23,632 nucleotides of DNA. It comes from UCB3 sp964415605 (GTDB taxonomy: Bacteria; Chloroflexota; Anaerolineae; Epilineales; Epilineaceae). Below the pieces are notes generated by a model that searched no databases, was not told the DNA's origin, and saw nothing but the letters and a program-made list of their open reading frames with translations. Numbering within the stretch: position 1 is the first letter of the stretch; every line of letters begins with the position of its first letter. Below, in pieces: positions 1-7,800 of the stretch. The position numbers and the translations under genes were made by a program. The stretch lies in assembly GCA_964415605.1 (NCBI GenBank), contig CAYQBA010000059.1:1-23632 (forward strand), in the 5' to 3' direction.

Positions 1-411
1 GGCGGGGGTGGCGGCGGCCGCCGCGGCCGCCAGGTTGTAGCCCATGGCCTGGCCGAGCGCCTGCGCGGATTGGGCCGCGCCCGGGTCGGCGGGATCGGCG
101 GCCACGGCCGCGAGGTCGGCGGCCTGCCGCTCCGGGGTCAGCCAGGCCAGGCGCTCGCGGGCGATGTCGAGCCGGTTGGTGCGGCCGTAGCTCTCGGCCA
201 CCATCTGCACGTAGGTGCGGCGCGCGTCGTCGCGCAGGTCGGCGGGCGTGGTGTCGACCCACTTGACGGGGAAGACGTACCACCCGAGCACGATCCACCC
301 GAGCAGCACGCCGGCCACGAACACCGCGACGGTCCGGGCGGCGGGCCGCGGCAGGTCGGGCAAGCCGGCGCGGCTCCCCGGCCCGCCATCATCCACGGGA
401 TAGGCGCTCAT
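1..411 (-). CDS. Single-pass membrane protein, unknown function (C-terminus cut by window edge)
   Basis: The first 137 residues of a leftward gene are visible. A short polar N-terminus (about 1-26) precedes one strongly hydrophobic segment (about 27-49, rich in V, L, G and W) ending in YVFPVKWVD. A charged, probably helical region follows (DLRDDARRTYVQMVAESYG, then an R-rich segment and LTPERQAADLAAVAAD), then an alanine run at the edge. This predicts one membrane helix and a soluble domain of which only part is seen. The ATG at 409-411 is chosen because GAGGGGG (418-424 on the minus strand) lies 6 nt upstream. It starts 55 nt after the peptidase stop codon on the same strand, so co-transcription is plausible. 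I do not recognise a named family, although similar membrane proteins are, to my memory, common in Anaerolineae-type genomes. Function unknown. Confidence 0.75.
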   Translation of the reverse strand, partial: MSAYPVDDGGPGSRAGLPDLPRPAARTVAVFVAGVLLGWIVLGWYVFPVKWVDTTPADLRDDARRTYVQMVAESYGRTNRLDIARERLAWLTPERQAADLAAVAADPADPGAAQSAQALGQAMGYNLAAAAAAATPA

Positions 412-466
412 CGTCAACCCCCTCGGTTGTCGGCATCGGCGGCCCTGTGGCGGGCCGCGGCGACGG

Positions 467-1555
467 TCACGCCGGGACGAGGCTCGAGGGCTTGGGCGCG
501 CGCGTCAGCACCTCGGCGCCGTCTTCGCGCAGCACGACGATGTCCTCGATGCGCACGCCGAACCGGCCCGGCAGGTAGATGCCCGGCTCGACGGTGAACA
601 CCATGCCGGCCTGGAGCTTGGCGTCGACGGACAGGAAGCCGACGCGCGGGCCCTCGTGCACGTCCAGGCCCACGCCGTGGCCCAGGCTGTGGCCGAACTG
701 CTCGCCGTAGCCGGCGGCCACGATGACGTCGCGCCCGAGGGCGTCGACCTCCTTGCCGGTCATCCCCGGCCGCGCCCCGGCGATGGCGGCGCGGCTGGCG
801 GCGTCGACGATGTCGTACACGCGGGCGTAGTCGGGATCGCGGGCCTCGCCGATGCAGAAGGTGCGGGTGATGTCGCTGTGGTAGCCGTCCAGGCGCGCGC
901 CCATGTCCACCACGATCGGCTCGCCCGTGTGGATCACGCGCTGGCCGGCGCGGTGGTGCGGGAGGGCGCCGTTCTCGCCGGCGCCGACGATGATGTCGAA
1001 CGCCATGCCGTCGGCGCCGTGCTCGCGCATGAACACCTCGAGCGCCCACGCGAGATCGGCCTCGGTCATGCCGGGCCGGACGACCTCCCAGGCATGGGCC
1101 ATGGCGCGGTCGGAGATGTCGATAGCCCGGCGGATGGCCTCGATCTCGTCGGGGGTCTTGAGGGTCCGCTGCTGCTCGACGATGCCGGTGGTGGCCATCC
1201 ACTCCACGCCCTGCACCTTCTCGCGCATCTCCTTGAGCTGCTGGACGGTGACGGCGGCGGCCTCGAAGCCGACCTTGCGGGCGCCGTGGCGGGCCAGGAC
1301 GTCGGCGAGGCGGGGCAGGGTCTCGTAGCCGGCGCGCTCGAGCACGACGTGGGGGGCCTCGCGGGCGGCCTGCTCGTAATAGCGCGAGTCGGCCAGCAGG
1401 TAGGCGGTGTCGGGCAGGACGACGAGGAGGCCGGCGCTGCCGGTGAAGCCGGTGAGGTAGCGGCGGTTGTTGCCGTGGCTGACCACGAGCGCGGCCAGCT
1501 CGTGGCGGGTCAGCTCGGCTTGCAGCGAGGCGATTCGCAGCGGTTCGTTTGGCAT
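467..1555 (-). CDS. pepP: Xaa-Pro aminopeptidase / M24B metallopeptidase
   Basis: Cytosolic dinuclear-metal peptidase that removes an N-terminal residue preceding proline. The 362-residue protein has the usual M24B length and layout: a creatinase-like N-terminal domain (about 5-130, containing RRYLTGFTGS and DSRYY) and a pita-bread catalytic domain (about 135-355). All five expected metal ligands can be placed by motif: D217 in VVDMGA, D228 in HSDITRTF, H293 in GHSLGHGVGLDVHEGP, E323 in TVEPGIY and E337 in RIEDIVV. The ATG at 1553-1555 is preferred over a frame extending 64 codons upstream, because that extension is low-complexity, is not family-like and covers a candidate -10 box. No strong Shine-Dalgarno is visible. 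No signal peptide is seen. The symbol could equally be pepQ; the fold and ligands are certain, the exact substrate range is not. Confidence 0.93.
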   Translation of the reverse strand: MPNEPLRIASLQAELTRHELAALVVSHGNNRRYLTGFTGSAGLLVVLPDTAYLLADSRYYEQAAREAPHVVLERAGYETLPRLADVLARHGARKVGFEAAAVTVQQLKEMREKVQGVEWMATTGIVEQQRTLKTPDEIEAIRRAIDISDRAMAHAWEVVRPGMTEADLAWALEVFMREHGADGMAFDIIVGAGENGALPHHRAGQRVIHTGEPIVVDMGARLDGYHSDITRTFCIGEARDPDYARVYDIVDAASRAAIAGARPGMTGKEVDALGRDVIVAAGYGEQFGHSLGHGVGLDVHEGPRVGFLSVDAKLQAGMVFTVEPGIYLPGRFGVRIEDIVVLREDGAEVLTRAPKPSSLVPA

Positions 1556-1628
1556 CGTGGAGACCGTTCTGTCAATGGGAATGGAAATCCGAATGGGCGG
1601 ACGGGATGGGGGAACGATCCGCACGCTA

Positions 1629-1634
1629 ATTATA
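1629..1634 (-). promoter_or_regulatory. Candidate -10 box (TATAAT) for the Xaa-Pro aminopeptidase
   Basis: The minus strand reads TATAAT exactly, inside a short AT-rich patch in otherwise very GC-rich DNA. It lies about 74 nt upstream of the peptidase ATG. The sequence 17 bp further upstream (TGGCGC) is a poor -35, so the call rests on the -10 and its position. Confidence 0.5.
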
Positions 1635-1802
1635 CACAGCGCGCCGATCGGGCGCCAGAGAGGGGGCGGGCTCAGGCATCCAATCCAAGGCGGTCTACCG
1701 CCGCCCCGACCCAATGATCCTTCCTCGGCCTGGCATCGACGGCACACGCGCCCCGCCCCGAGATCGGGGGCGCGCTTGGATCGTCCAGCTCACGGGAACG
1801 CG

Positions 1803-1808
1803 TACAAT
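1803..1808 (+). promoter_or_regulatory. Possible -10 box (TACAAT) for the phytase-like gene
   Basis: TACAAT matches the -10 consensus at five of six positions and sits about 62 nt upstream of the chosen ATG at 1870. No convincing -35 is seen at the right spacing; TTGGAT at 1776-1781 is 21 bp away. Confidence 0.3.
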
Positions 1809-1857
1809 GAACCCGCCCATACCCACACCCGCGGATCCCGACCCCGACCCTACGCCC

Positions 1858-1862
1858 AGGAG
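1858..1862 (+). promoter_or_regulatory. Shine-Dalgarno AGGAG deciding the start of the phytase-like gene
   Basis: AGGAG is followed by a 7-nt spacer and ATG at 1870. This selects that ATG over an in-frame ATG at 1807, whose extension (PIPTPADPDPDPTPRS) is low-complexity and would bury the signal peptide. Confidence 0.7.
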
Positions 1863-1869
1863 CCTCGCG

Positions 1870-3207
1870 ATGAGACCCCACCGCGCCGTTCACCCGCGTC
1901 CAGACGTGCACCGCCCACGCCCTGGCGCCCGATGCCGCGCCGCCCGGTCTGAGGCGCACCGGCCCGCCGCCGCCATCGCCGCCACCGCCCTCGGCGCTGC
2001 CGCCGTCACGCTCTTCGCCGCCGCCCTCGCCTTCGCCACCAGCGCCCGCGCCGCCGCCACCGCGGCCCGCGCTGCCACCCCTGCCCGCGCCGCCGCCGAT
2101 GCGCCGCGGCTGCGCGTCGCGGCCGTCGACCTCGTCGGGGAGGTCCGGATCCCCGCCGGGCGCACCATGCTCGGCACCCCGCTGGGCGGCCTCTCCGGCA
2201 TCACCTACGACGCCGCGCGCGCCGCCTACTACGCCGTGTCCGACGACAGGAGCAGCCGGGCGCCGGCGCGCTACTACCGCCTGGGCATCGACGTGTCCGA
2301 AGCGCGTGTCGAGCGCGTCGTCGTCTCGTTCACCGGCGTGGTCACGCTGACCGACGCCGCCGGGCAGCCCTTCCGCTCCGGCGCCATCGACCCCGAGGGG
2401 ATCGCGCTCACGCCCGACGACACGCTCTTCATCGCCAGCGAGGGCGACGTCGCCGCGACGCCGCTGGTGGCGCCGTTCGTGGCCGAGTTCGGGCTCGACG
2501 GCCGGCAGCGCCGCGTGCTGCCGCTGCCGGCCTACGTCGTCCCGTCGGGCGACGGCCGCACCGGGGCCCGCAACAACCTCGTGTTCGAGCCGCTGTCGCT
2601 GTCGCGCGACGGCGCGACGCTCTTCAGCGGCACCGAGAACGCGCTGGCCCAGGACGGTCCCGTCGCCTCGCTGACCGCCGGCAGCCCGTCGCGGCTCCTC
2701 ATGTGGAACCGCGCCACCGGCCAGCCGGCCGGCGCGCGGATCTACCCGGTCTCGCCCATCCCCGCCGCGCCCGTCCCGGCCGGCGGGTCGGCCGACAACG
2801 GCTTCGTCGACGTCACGCCCCTCGACGGCGCCGGCACGCTGCTCGCGCTCGAGCGGTCGTACGCCGCCGGCGTGGGCAACACCGTGCGCCTGTTCGAGAC
2901 GTCGCTTCACGGCGCGACGGACGTGTCGGAGATCCCGGCGCTCGACCCCGCGGCCGGCGCCCCGGTGCCGGTCACGCCGATGGCCAAGCGGTTCGTCGCC
3001 GATCTCGCGTCGCTCGGCGCGCGCCCCGACAACATCGAGGGCATGACCTTCGGCCCGCCGCTGCCCGACGGCCGCCAGCTCTTGATCCTGGTCAGCGACG
3101 ACAACTTCAACCCCACGCAGGTGACCCAGCTCGTCGCGTTGGCGCTGCGCGTCGAGGCCGTGCCGCCGGGCACGGCCTACCTGCCGCGGCTGGCAAAGGG
3201 GGAATAG
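1870..3207 (+). CDS. Secreted esterase-like activity of phytase family protein
   Basis: A 445-residue exported protein. The arginine-rich N-terminus (1-31) leads into an alanine-rich hydrophobic stretch (about 33-57) typical of a Sec signal in high-GC bacteria. The mature part (about 80-430) fits the phytase-like/esterase-like beta-propeller family (PF13449): GLSGITYDAARAAYYAVSDD near 107-126, DPEGIAL at 174-180, NNLVFEPLSLS at 236-244, NGFVDVT at 310-316, and NIEGMTF with LILVSDDNFNPTQ at 388-417. Conserved acidic residues E176, E240, E390 and D410/D411 are the likely metal and phosphate-site positions for the family. The protein ends in TAYLPRLAKGE, a short motif also found in two other secreted proteins here. 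Family membership is well supported. Enzymatic activity is inferred, since many relatives are uncharacterised. Confidence 0.88.
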   Translation: MRPHRAVHPRPDVHRPRPGARCRAARSEAHRPAAAIAATALGAAAVTLFAAALAFATSARAAATAARAATPARAAADAPRLRVAAVDLVGEVRIPAGRTMLGTPLGGLSGITYDAARAAYYAVSDDRSSRAPARYYRLGIDVSEARVERVVVSFTGVVTLTDAAGQPFRSGAIDPEGIALTPDDTLFIASEGDVAATPLVAPFVAEFGLDGRQRRVLPLPAYVVPSGDGRTGARNNLVFEPLSLSRDGATLFSGTENALAQDGPVASLTAGSPSRLLMWNRATGQPAGARIYPVSPIPAAPVPAGGSADNGFVDVTPLDGAGTLLALERSYAAGVGNTVRLFETSLHGATDVSEIPALDPAAGAPVPVTPMAKRFVADLASLGARPDNIEGMTFGPPLPDGRQLLILVSDDNFNPTQVTQLVALALRVEAVPPGTAYLPRLAKGE

Positions 3208-3265
3208 GGGGGAATGACGGCGCGGACGTGACCGCATGACCGCGTTGCCTCGACGCCCGCGCCAT

Positions 3266-3302
3266 CTGTCCCTTGCCCCCTTTGGGCTGGAGGGCGGGAC
3301 AG
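3266..3302 (+). terminator. GC-rich stem-loop downstream of the phytase-like gene
   Basis: CTGTCCC (3266-3272) pairs perfectly with GGGACAG (3296-3302). Inside it, GCCC (3275-3278) pairs with GGGC (3292-3295) across a TT bulge. It starts 58 nt after the stop codon. There is no T-tract after it, so it may be a factor-dependent terminator, a transcript-stabilising hairpin or a dispersed repeat. A related structure lies at 4498-4521. Confidence 0.45.
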
Positions 3303-3397
3303 TTGGGGCGATGGGGGTGACGCGGCTTCGGCGCACCAACCCGCCAAACCGTCAGCAATACCCAAACAAACAGCATCTCTCGCTCCTATTCTTCCCG

Positions 3398-3423
3398 CCC
3401 CCCCGTATCTCGCCCCCCCCCCC
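3398..3423 (+). repeat. Two homopolymeric C tracts (C7 and C11)
   Basis: A run of seven C and a run of eleven C are separated by GTATCTCG, about 130 nt upstream of the DUF1566 gene. Such tracts are prone to slippage in replication and to sequencing error. Confidence 0.8.
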
Positions 3424-3538
3424 GTTAAACCAGCACACTGTTGGCACCGATGCGCGCGGACAAGGGTGCCAGCAGGATTGGCGGATGCCGACCGAGGCAT
3501 TGCCCCTGTGTCCCCAGATCGATCAACAACGGAGCAGC

Positions 3539-3543
3539 GGAGG
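3539..3543 (+). promoter_or_regulatory. Shine-Dalgarno GGAGG deciding the DUF1566 start
   Basis: GGAGG lies 7 nt before ATG 3551 but only 4 nt before the in-frame GTG at 3548, so the ATG is the better start. Confidence 0.7.
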
Positions 3544-3550
3544 CTGAGTG

Positions 3551-4429
3551 ATGCGAAACAGCAGGCGTGTCAAGAGGGTTGTCGGGATGGTGCTCGCGAC
3601 CTTGTTCGCGACGGCGGTCGGGGTGATGGCAGGAAACCCGGCCGGCCCCGGCACGGTGCCGGCCGCGACCAGCTCGTACACACTGGAGGACATCCACGAC
3701 CGGCTGGAGTCGGGGGTGCCCGGGATCCAGGGCACGTTCACGGAGCCGGCCGCGGGGCCGGGGACGGGCACGATGCACACGCTGAACGAGATCATGGCCC
3801 AGGCGCCGGCGGCGGACAATGCGAACGGCGCGACGGTCGGCAGCGTGTTGGCCGGGCAGACGTTCTGGGGCCTTAATGTGGCGTCAGGGCAGTGGGGCCC
3901 GCAGACCGGGACGGCGGCCGCGTCCATGGCGGCCAACCCGGATCCGGCATGCTGGGACAACGCGAACCGATACGTGGACTGCGGCAACGGCACGGTGAAC
4001 GACACGCTGACCAACTTGCTGTGGCTCAAGGATGCCAACTGCTTCGGGACGGAGAACTACGCCGATGCCAACGCGGCCGCGGCCGCGCTCGCGGACGGCG
4101 TCTGCGGGCTGTCGGATGGCTCGTCCGCCGGCGACTGGCGCCTGCCGACGAAGACGGAGTGGGAGGAGACGATCGCGTGGGCGGTGGCGTTGGACTGCAC
4201 CGACTTCGGAACAGGCGGGGCGCCCAGTCTGACCAACACTGCTGGCAACGGCTGCTACGCTGCCGGCCCGCAGCCATTCACTGGCGTCCAGTCGGACTAC
4301 TACTGGTCGGCCTCGGCCTACGCGGGCATCCCGTCCGGCGCGTGGTTCGTGCACCTGCTCTACGGCGGCGTGGACCGCGCCAACAAGGCGAGCACGCTCC
4401 ACGTGTGGCCGGTCCGCGACGGACAATGA
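3551..4429 (+). CDS. Secreted DUF1566 (Lcl C-terminal) domain protein
   Basis: A 292-residue exported protein. The N-terminus has a basic start (MRNSRRVKR) and a hydrophobic core to about residue 27, a Sec-type signal. Residues about 42-110 form a short module with YTLEDIHDRLESGV and GTMHTLNEIMAQAP that commonly precedes DUF1566 domains. The DUF1566 domain (PF07603) spans about 140-290: YVDCGNGTVNDTLTNLLWLKD, GDWRLPTKTEWE, YYWSASAY, AWFVHLLYGGVDRANK and the closing HVWPVRDGQ. Several cysteines (for example in PACWD, YVDCG and DANCF) could form disulfides outside the cell. The domain is structurally C-type-lectin/sulfatase-modifying-factor-like and is found on surface or secreted bacterial proteins, usually without known activity. 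It is a stand-alone gene with its own Shine-Dalgarno. Family assignment is strong; function unknown. Confidence 0.9.
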   Translation: MRNSRRVKRVVGMVLATLFATAVGVMAGNPAGPGTVPAATSSYTLEDIHDRLESGVPGIQGTFTEPAAGPGTGTMHTLNEIMAQAPAADNANGATVGSVLAGQTFWGLNVASGQWGPQTGTAAASMAANPDPACWDNANRYVDCGNGTVNDTLTNLLWLKDANCFGTENYADANAAAAALADGVCGLSDGSSAGDWRLPTKTEWEETIAWAVALDCTDFGTGGAPSLTNTAGNGCYAAGPQPFTGVQSDYYWSASAYAGIPSGAWFVHLLYGGVDRANKASTLHVWPVRDGQ

Positions 4430-4497
4430 TGCTTCGGTGCTTCGAGCGTGCGGCGGTTTGGCGCCGCTGCGCCCCCCACCCCGAAGGCCTCGCCGGT

Positions 4498-4521
4498 CCC
4501 CTGGCCCCCTTGGGGGCGGGG
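4498..4521 (+). terminator. GC-rich stem-loop downstream of the DUF1566 gene
   Basis: GCCCCC (4504-4509) and GGGGGC (4512-4517) form an inverted repeat flanked by CCCC (4498-4501) and GGGG (4518-4521) across a TG bulge. It starts 68 nt after the stop codon and resembles the structure at 3266-3302. A second small hairpin, GGCGC-ACA-GCGCC, follows at 4524-4536. There is no T-tract, so termination is inferred only from position. Confidence 0.4.
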
Positions 4522-4570
4522 GTGGCGCACAGCGCCGGGGGTGGGGGTGCCCCGCGCCGGCACGCCTCGA

Positions 4571-4584
4571 TAACATTAATGTTA
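4571..4584. promoter_or_regulatory. Perfect 14-bp palindrome, candidate operator
   Basis: TAACATTAATGTTA is identical to its reverse complement. It is conspicuously AT-rich in a GC-rich region and ends 7 bp before a consensus -35 box. Its centre is about 49-50 bp upstream of the predicted transcription start, a position compatible with an activator or repressor site. No regulator gene is adjacent. Confidence 0.55.
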
Positions 4585-4591
4585 AAGACGC

Positions 4592-4620
4592 TTGACAACG
4601 CCTCGCCTTCGGGATATGCT
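4592..4620 (+). promoter_or_regulatory. Sigma70-type promoter of the CBM96/lyase gene
   Basis: TTGACA (4592-4597) is a perfect -35. It is separated by exactly 17 bp from TATGCT (4615-4620), a four-of-six match to the -10. The predicted start is near 4627, giving a 5' leader of about 190 nt. Confidence 0.65.
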
Positions 4621-4819
4621 GAAGGTTAAATCATTCGCCTTGGCAAGAGATTGAGATCGCGGCACGGGATTGCGCCGTGAGCATTTGGCGGTTTGGACTC
4701 CCCCTCGCTTCCGCATCCCCAACGCCGCGCCGACGGTCGCCGATGCCGCGCGCCGCCAATCATGGCGGTGTCATCCCACTCACGTCGAGACCTAGCGGAA
4801 CGGATTCGAGGGCAAGTCC

Positions 4820-7800
4820 ATGCGACGCCTGACCAGAGCCATGATCCTGAGCGCGATGGTGCCTGCCCTCTCGGGCATCGGCGCCGGCCAGGCGTTCGCC
4901 CAGACCGCGTTCCTCCCCACCGACGACGCGCACGTCAAGGACTCCAGCCCCACCACGAACTACGGCACCGCCGCCACCCTGCAGCTCCGTGGCACGAGCT
5001 CGCCGTTCTACCGCACCTACCTCAAGTTCTCGGTCACCGGGCTGAGCGGCTCGGTCCAGAGCGCCACGCTGCGCCTGTACGTCAGCGACCCCAGCCCGTC
5101 CGGCGGCGAGGTCTACGCCGTGTCCAACACCCTGGCGGGATCCGGCACGCCGTGGACCGAGACCAACATCGTCTGGAACAACGCCCCGTCGATCACCGGC
5201 AGTCCCCTCGACACCGAGGGCGCCGTGACGCTCAACACGTGGGCCGAGCTCGATGTCACGGCCGCCGTGACCGGCAACGGCACGTACAGCTTCGGCCTCT
5301 TGACGACATCCCACGACAGCGCCATCTACCGCTCGTTGCAGGCCGCCAGCAACAAGCCCGAGCTGGTGATCCAGACCACGTCGGGGACCGCGACGGTGTC
5401 GACCACACCCACGACGGGTCCGAGCGCCACGCCGACGGCGACCGCCGGGCCAACCCAGACGCCGACGGCCACGCCCCCGCCAAGCCTGACGCCGCTCCCG
5501 ACCGCCACGGCGACGCTCACGACGGCACCGACGGCCACGTCCACGACGGCGGCCACGGCGACCGCCACGCAGCCGCCCACCGCGACACCCCCGCCGACGG
5601 CCACGGCCACCGGCGTGCCGCCGACCAGCACCCCGACGCCCACCGCGCCGCCCGCGACCGCCACGCGCACGCCGACGCGGACCGCCACGCCGACCCGGAC
5701 ACCCACACCGTCACGAACGCCCACGCCCAAGGCTAGCGACACCCCGACGGCGACGATCACGAACACGCCGACCGACGTGCCGCCGACCGCCACGCCGACG
5801 GCCACGCCGGTGACCGTCAGCTTCATGCCGGACCACGACACGTATGCCAAGAGCAGCGCGCCGAACTCCACCTACGGCGGCGAGAACGCGGTGCGGGTGC
5901 GGAGCGGCGACCCGGCCTACCAGGCTTACCTGAAGTTCACCGTGTCGGGCGTCACCAACCCCATCGCCAAGGCGACCATCCGGCTGTACGCCGTCGACGG
6001 CAGCGACAGCGGCGGGTCGATGTACGGGATCTCCAACAACCTCGAGGGGACGAGCACCCCGTGGACCGAGGGCAACCTCACGTGGAACAACGCCCCGGCC
6101 ATCACGGGCACGCCGCTCGTCACCATCGGCAACGTGCCATCCAGCACGTGGGCCAGCTACGACGTGACGGCGGCCGTCACCGGCAACGGGACCTTCAGCT
6201 TCGGTTTGAAGTCGTCGTCGACCAACAGCCTCATCTGCAACGCGCGCGAGGCCACGTCGAACCGCCCGGTGCTCGTGCTCGAGGTCGTGCCGCCGACGGC
6301 CACCCCGACGCCGACGTTCACGCCGTCCAACACGCCCACGGCGACGAACACGCCGACGAACACGCCGACGGATACCCCGACGGCGACGCCGACGAACACC
6401 CCGACCGACACGCCGCCGCCGACAGCGACCCACACGCCGTCCAACACCCCGACGCCGACGAACACCGCGACGGCGTCGAACACGCCGTCCAGCACGCCGA
6501 CGGCGACGAACACCGCGACGGCAACCAACACCGCGACGGCAACCCCGCCGCCGACGAGCACCGCGACGGCGACGAACACGCCGCCGAACACCCCGACCCC
6601 GACCCACACGCCGGCAGCGACCCACACACCGTCGAACACCCCGACGCCGGCCCACACGGCGACCGACACGCCGTCGCCCACCGACATCCCGACCGCCACC
6701 GACACGCCGTCGCCGACCGACGAGCCGACGCCGACCATCACGCCTACCCCTACCGACCGGCCGACGTGGACGCCGACCAGCACGCCGACGCCGACGGCGA
6801 CGCCGCAGGTCCTGGCCCTCACGCCGGTCGCCGACACGCGCGTCCGGTCGACGTCCCCGGACTCCAACTACGGCACGACGACCTTCGTACGCGTGCGGGT
6901 CGACGAGTACAACAGCTACTTCAAGTTCGACATCGCCAACCTCGACGGCGACGTGCACCGCGCCACGCTCCGCGTCTTCTACTACGACGGCACCGACAGC
7001 GCGGGCTCGGTCTTCGCCGCCTCCAACCTGTACGCCGACGGCAGCGGCCCGTGGACCGAGACCGGACTGACGTGGAACAACGCGCCGCCGCTCACCGGCA
7101 GCCCGCTCGACACGCGCGGGAACGTGGCCAACAACGCCTGGATGGAGTTCGACGTCACGAGCGCCGTGACGGGCGAGGGCACGTTCAGCTTCGGGCTGCG
7201 CAACACCTCGACCAACAGCGGCTACATGTACTCGCGCGAGGCGGCGGAGAACCAGCCGCAGCTCGTCATCGAGGCCGGCTCGCCGCCGCCGACCGCCACG
7301 GCCATCCCGATGAGCTCGCGCGGCTACCTGACGACCCCGCAGGAGCTGTTCGTCATCAAGAACAAGGCCAACCAGGGGATCGCGCCGTACGAGGACGCCG
7401 TCGACGCGGTCATCGCCAAGGCCAACGAGAGCTGGAGCTACACGCTCGACGCGTTCACGACGTGCAACTCGACGGCCGACGACCCGCTGTGGCTCGACGA
7501 CCACGGCGGGGTCCCGATCCTCTACGCCAAGGCGCTGGCCTACCACCTGACCAGCAACCCGAACTACGCGGCAGACGTCGTGGACATCCTCCACAGCATC
7601 ATGAGCAGCGTCGAGACCGTCGACACCAGCTTCCAGTGCCAGCTCAACTTCAGCTGGGGCACGCCGGAGCTCATCGCGGCGGCGGACCTCGTCGAGGACT
7701 ACTGGGCCAACCGGACGTGCACGGGCCCGACGACCACGGTCTACGGCAACACCACCGAGGGCACCGGCAACTGCAAGGACCTGTTCCAGAACTGGCTGGT

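Larger units (their letters stand above)
1556..1869. other. Divergent intergenic region between peptidase and phytase-like gene
   Basis: This 314-nt gap separates a leftward and a rightward gene. It contains a consensus TATAAT on the minus strand and a near-consensus TACAAT on the plus strand (listed separately). No RNA gene or conserved small coding frame is recognised here. Confidence 0.6.
3208..3550. other. Intergenic region with stem-loop and poly-C tracts
   Basis: This gap of about 340 nt follows the phytase-like gene. It contains a strong stem-loop (3266-3302) and C-runs of 7 (3398-3404) and 11 (3413-3423). The Shine-Dalgarno of the next gene closes the gap. No gene is recognised within it. 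Confidence 0.6.
4430..4819. other. Intergenic control region of the CBM96/lyase gene
   Basis: This gap of 390 nt contains, in order: GC-rich hairpins (4498-4536), a perfect 14-bp palindrome (4571-4584), a strong promoter (4592-4620) and a leader of about 190 nt with small hairpins (for example CACGG/CCGTG, and CCGCCA-ATCA-TGGCGG at 4753-4768). No convincing small gene is seen. Confidence 0.65.

Noticed and set aside
1556..1747. N-terminal extension of the Xaa-Pro aminopeptidase
   Set aside because: The extra 64 residues are Pro/Arg/Ile-rich without family similarity and overlap an exact TATAAT. The shorter protein has the normal M24B length.
4904..4921. AFLP near the start of the CBM96 protein as another copy of the A-[YF]-L-P motif
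   Set aside because: It lies directly after the signal peptide and forms the first strand of CBM96 module 1 (compare VSFMPDHDTYAKS in module 2), so the match is coincidental.
6287..6808. Repeated short units that might suggest a CRISPR array
   Set aside because: The units are irregular, 6-18 bp, in frame and lacking unique spacers of constant length. They encode a Thr-Pro linker. No cas genes are nearby.
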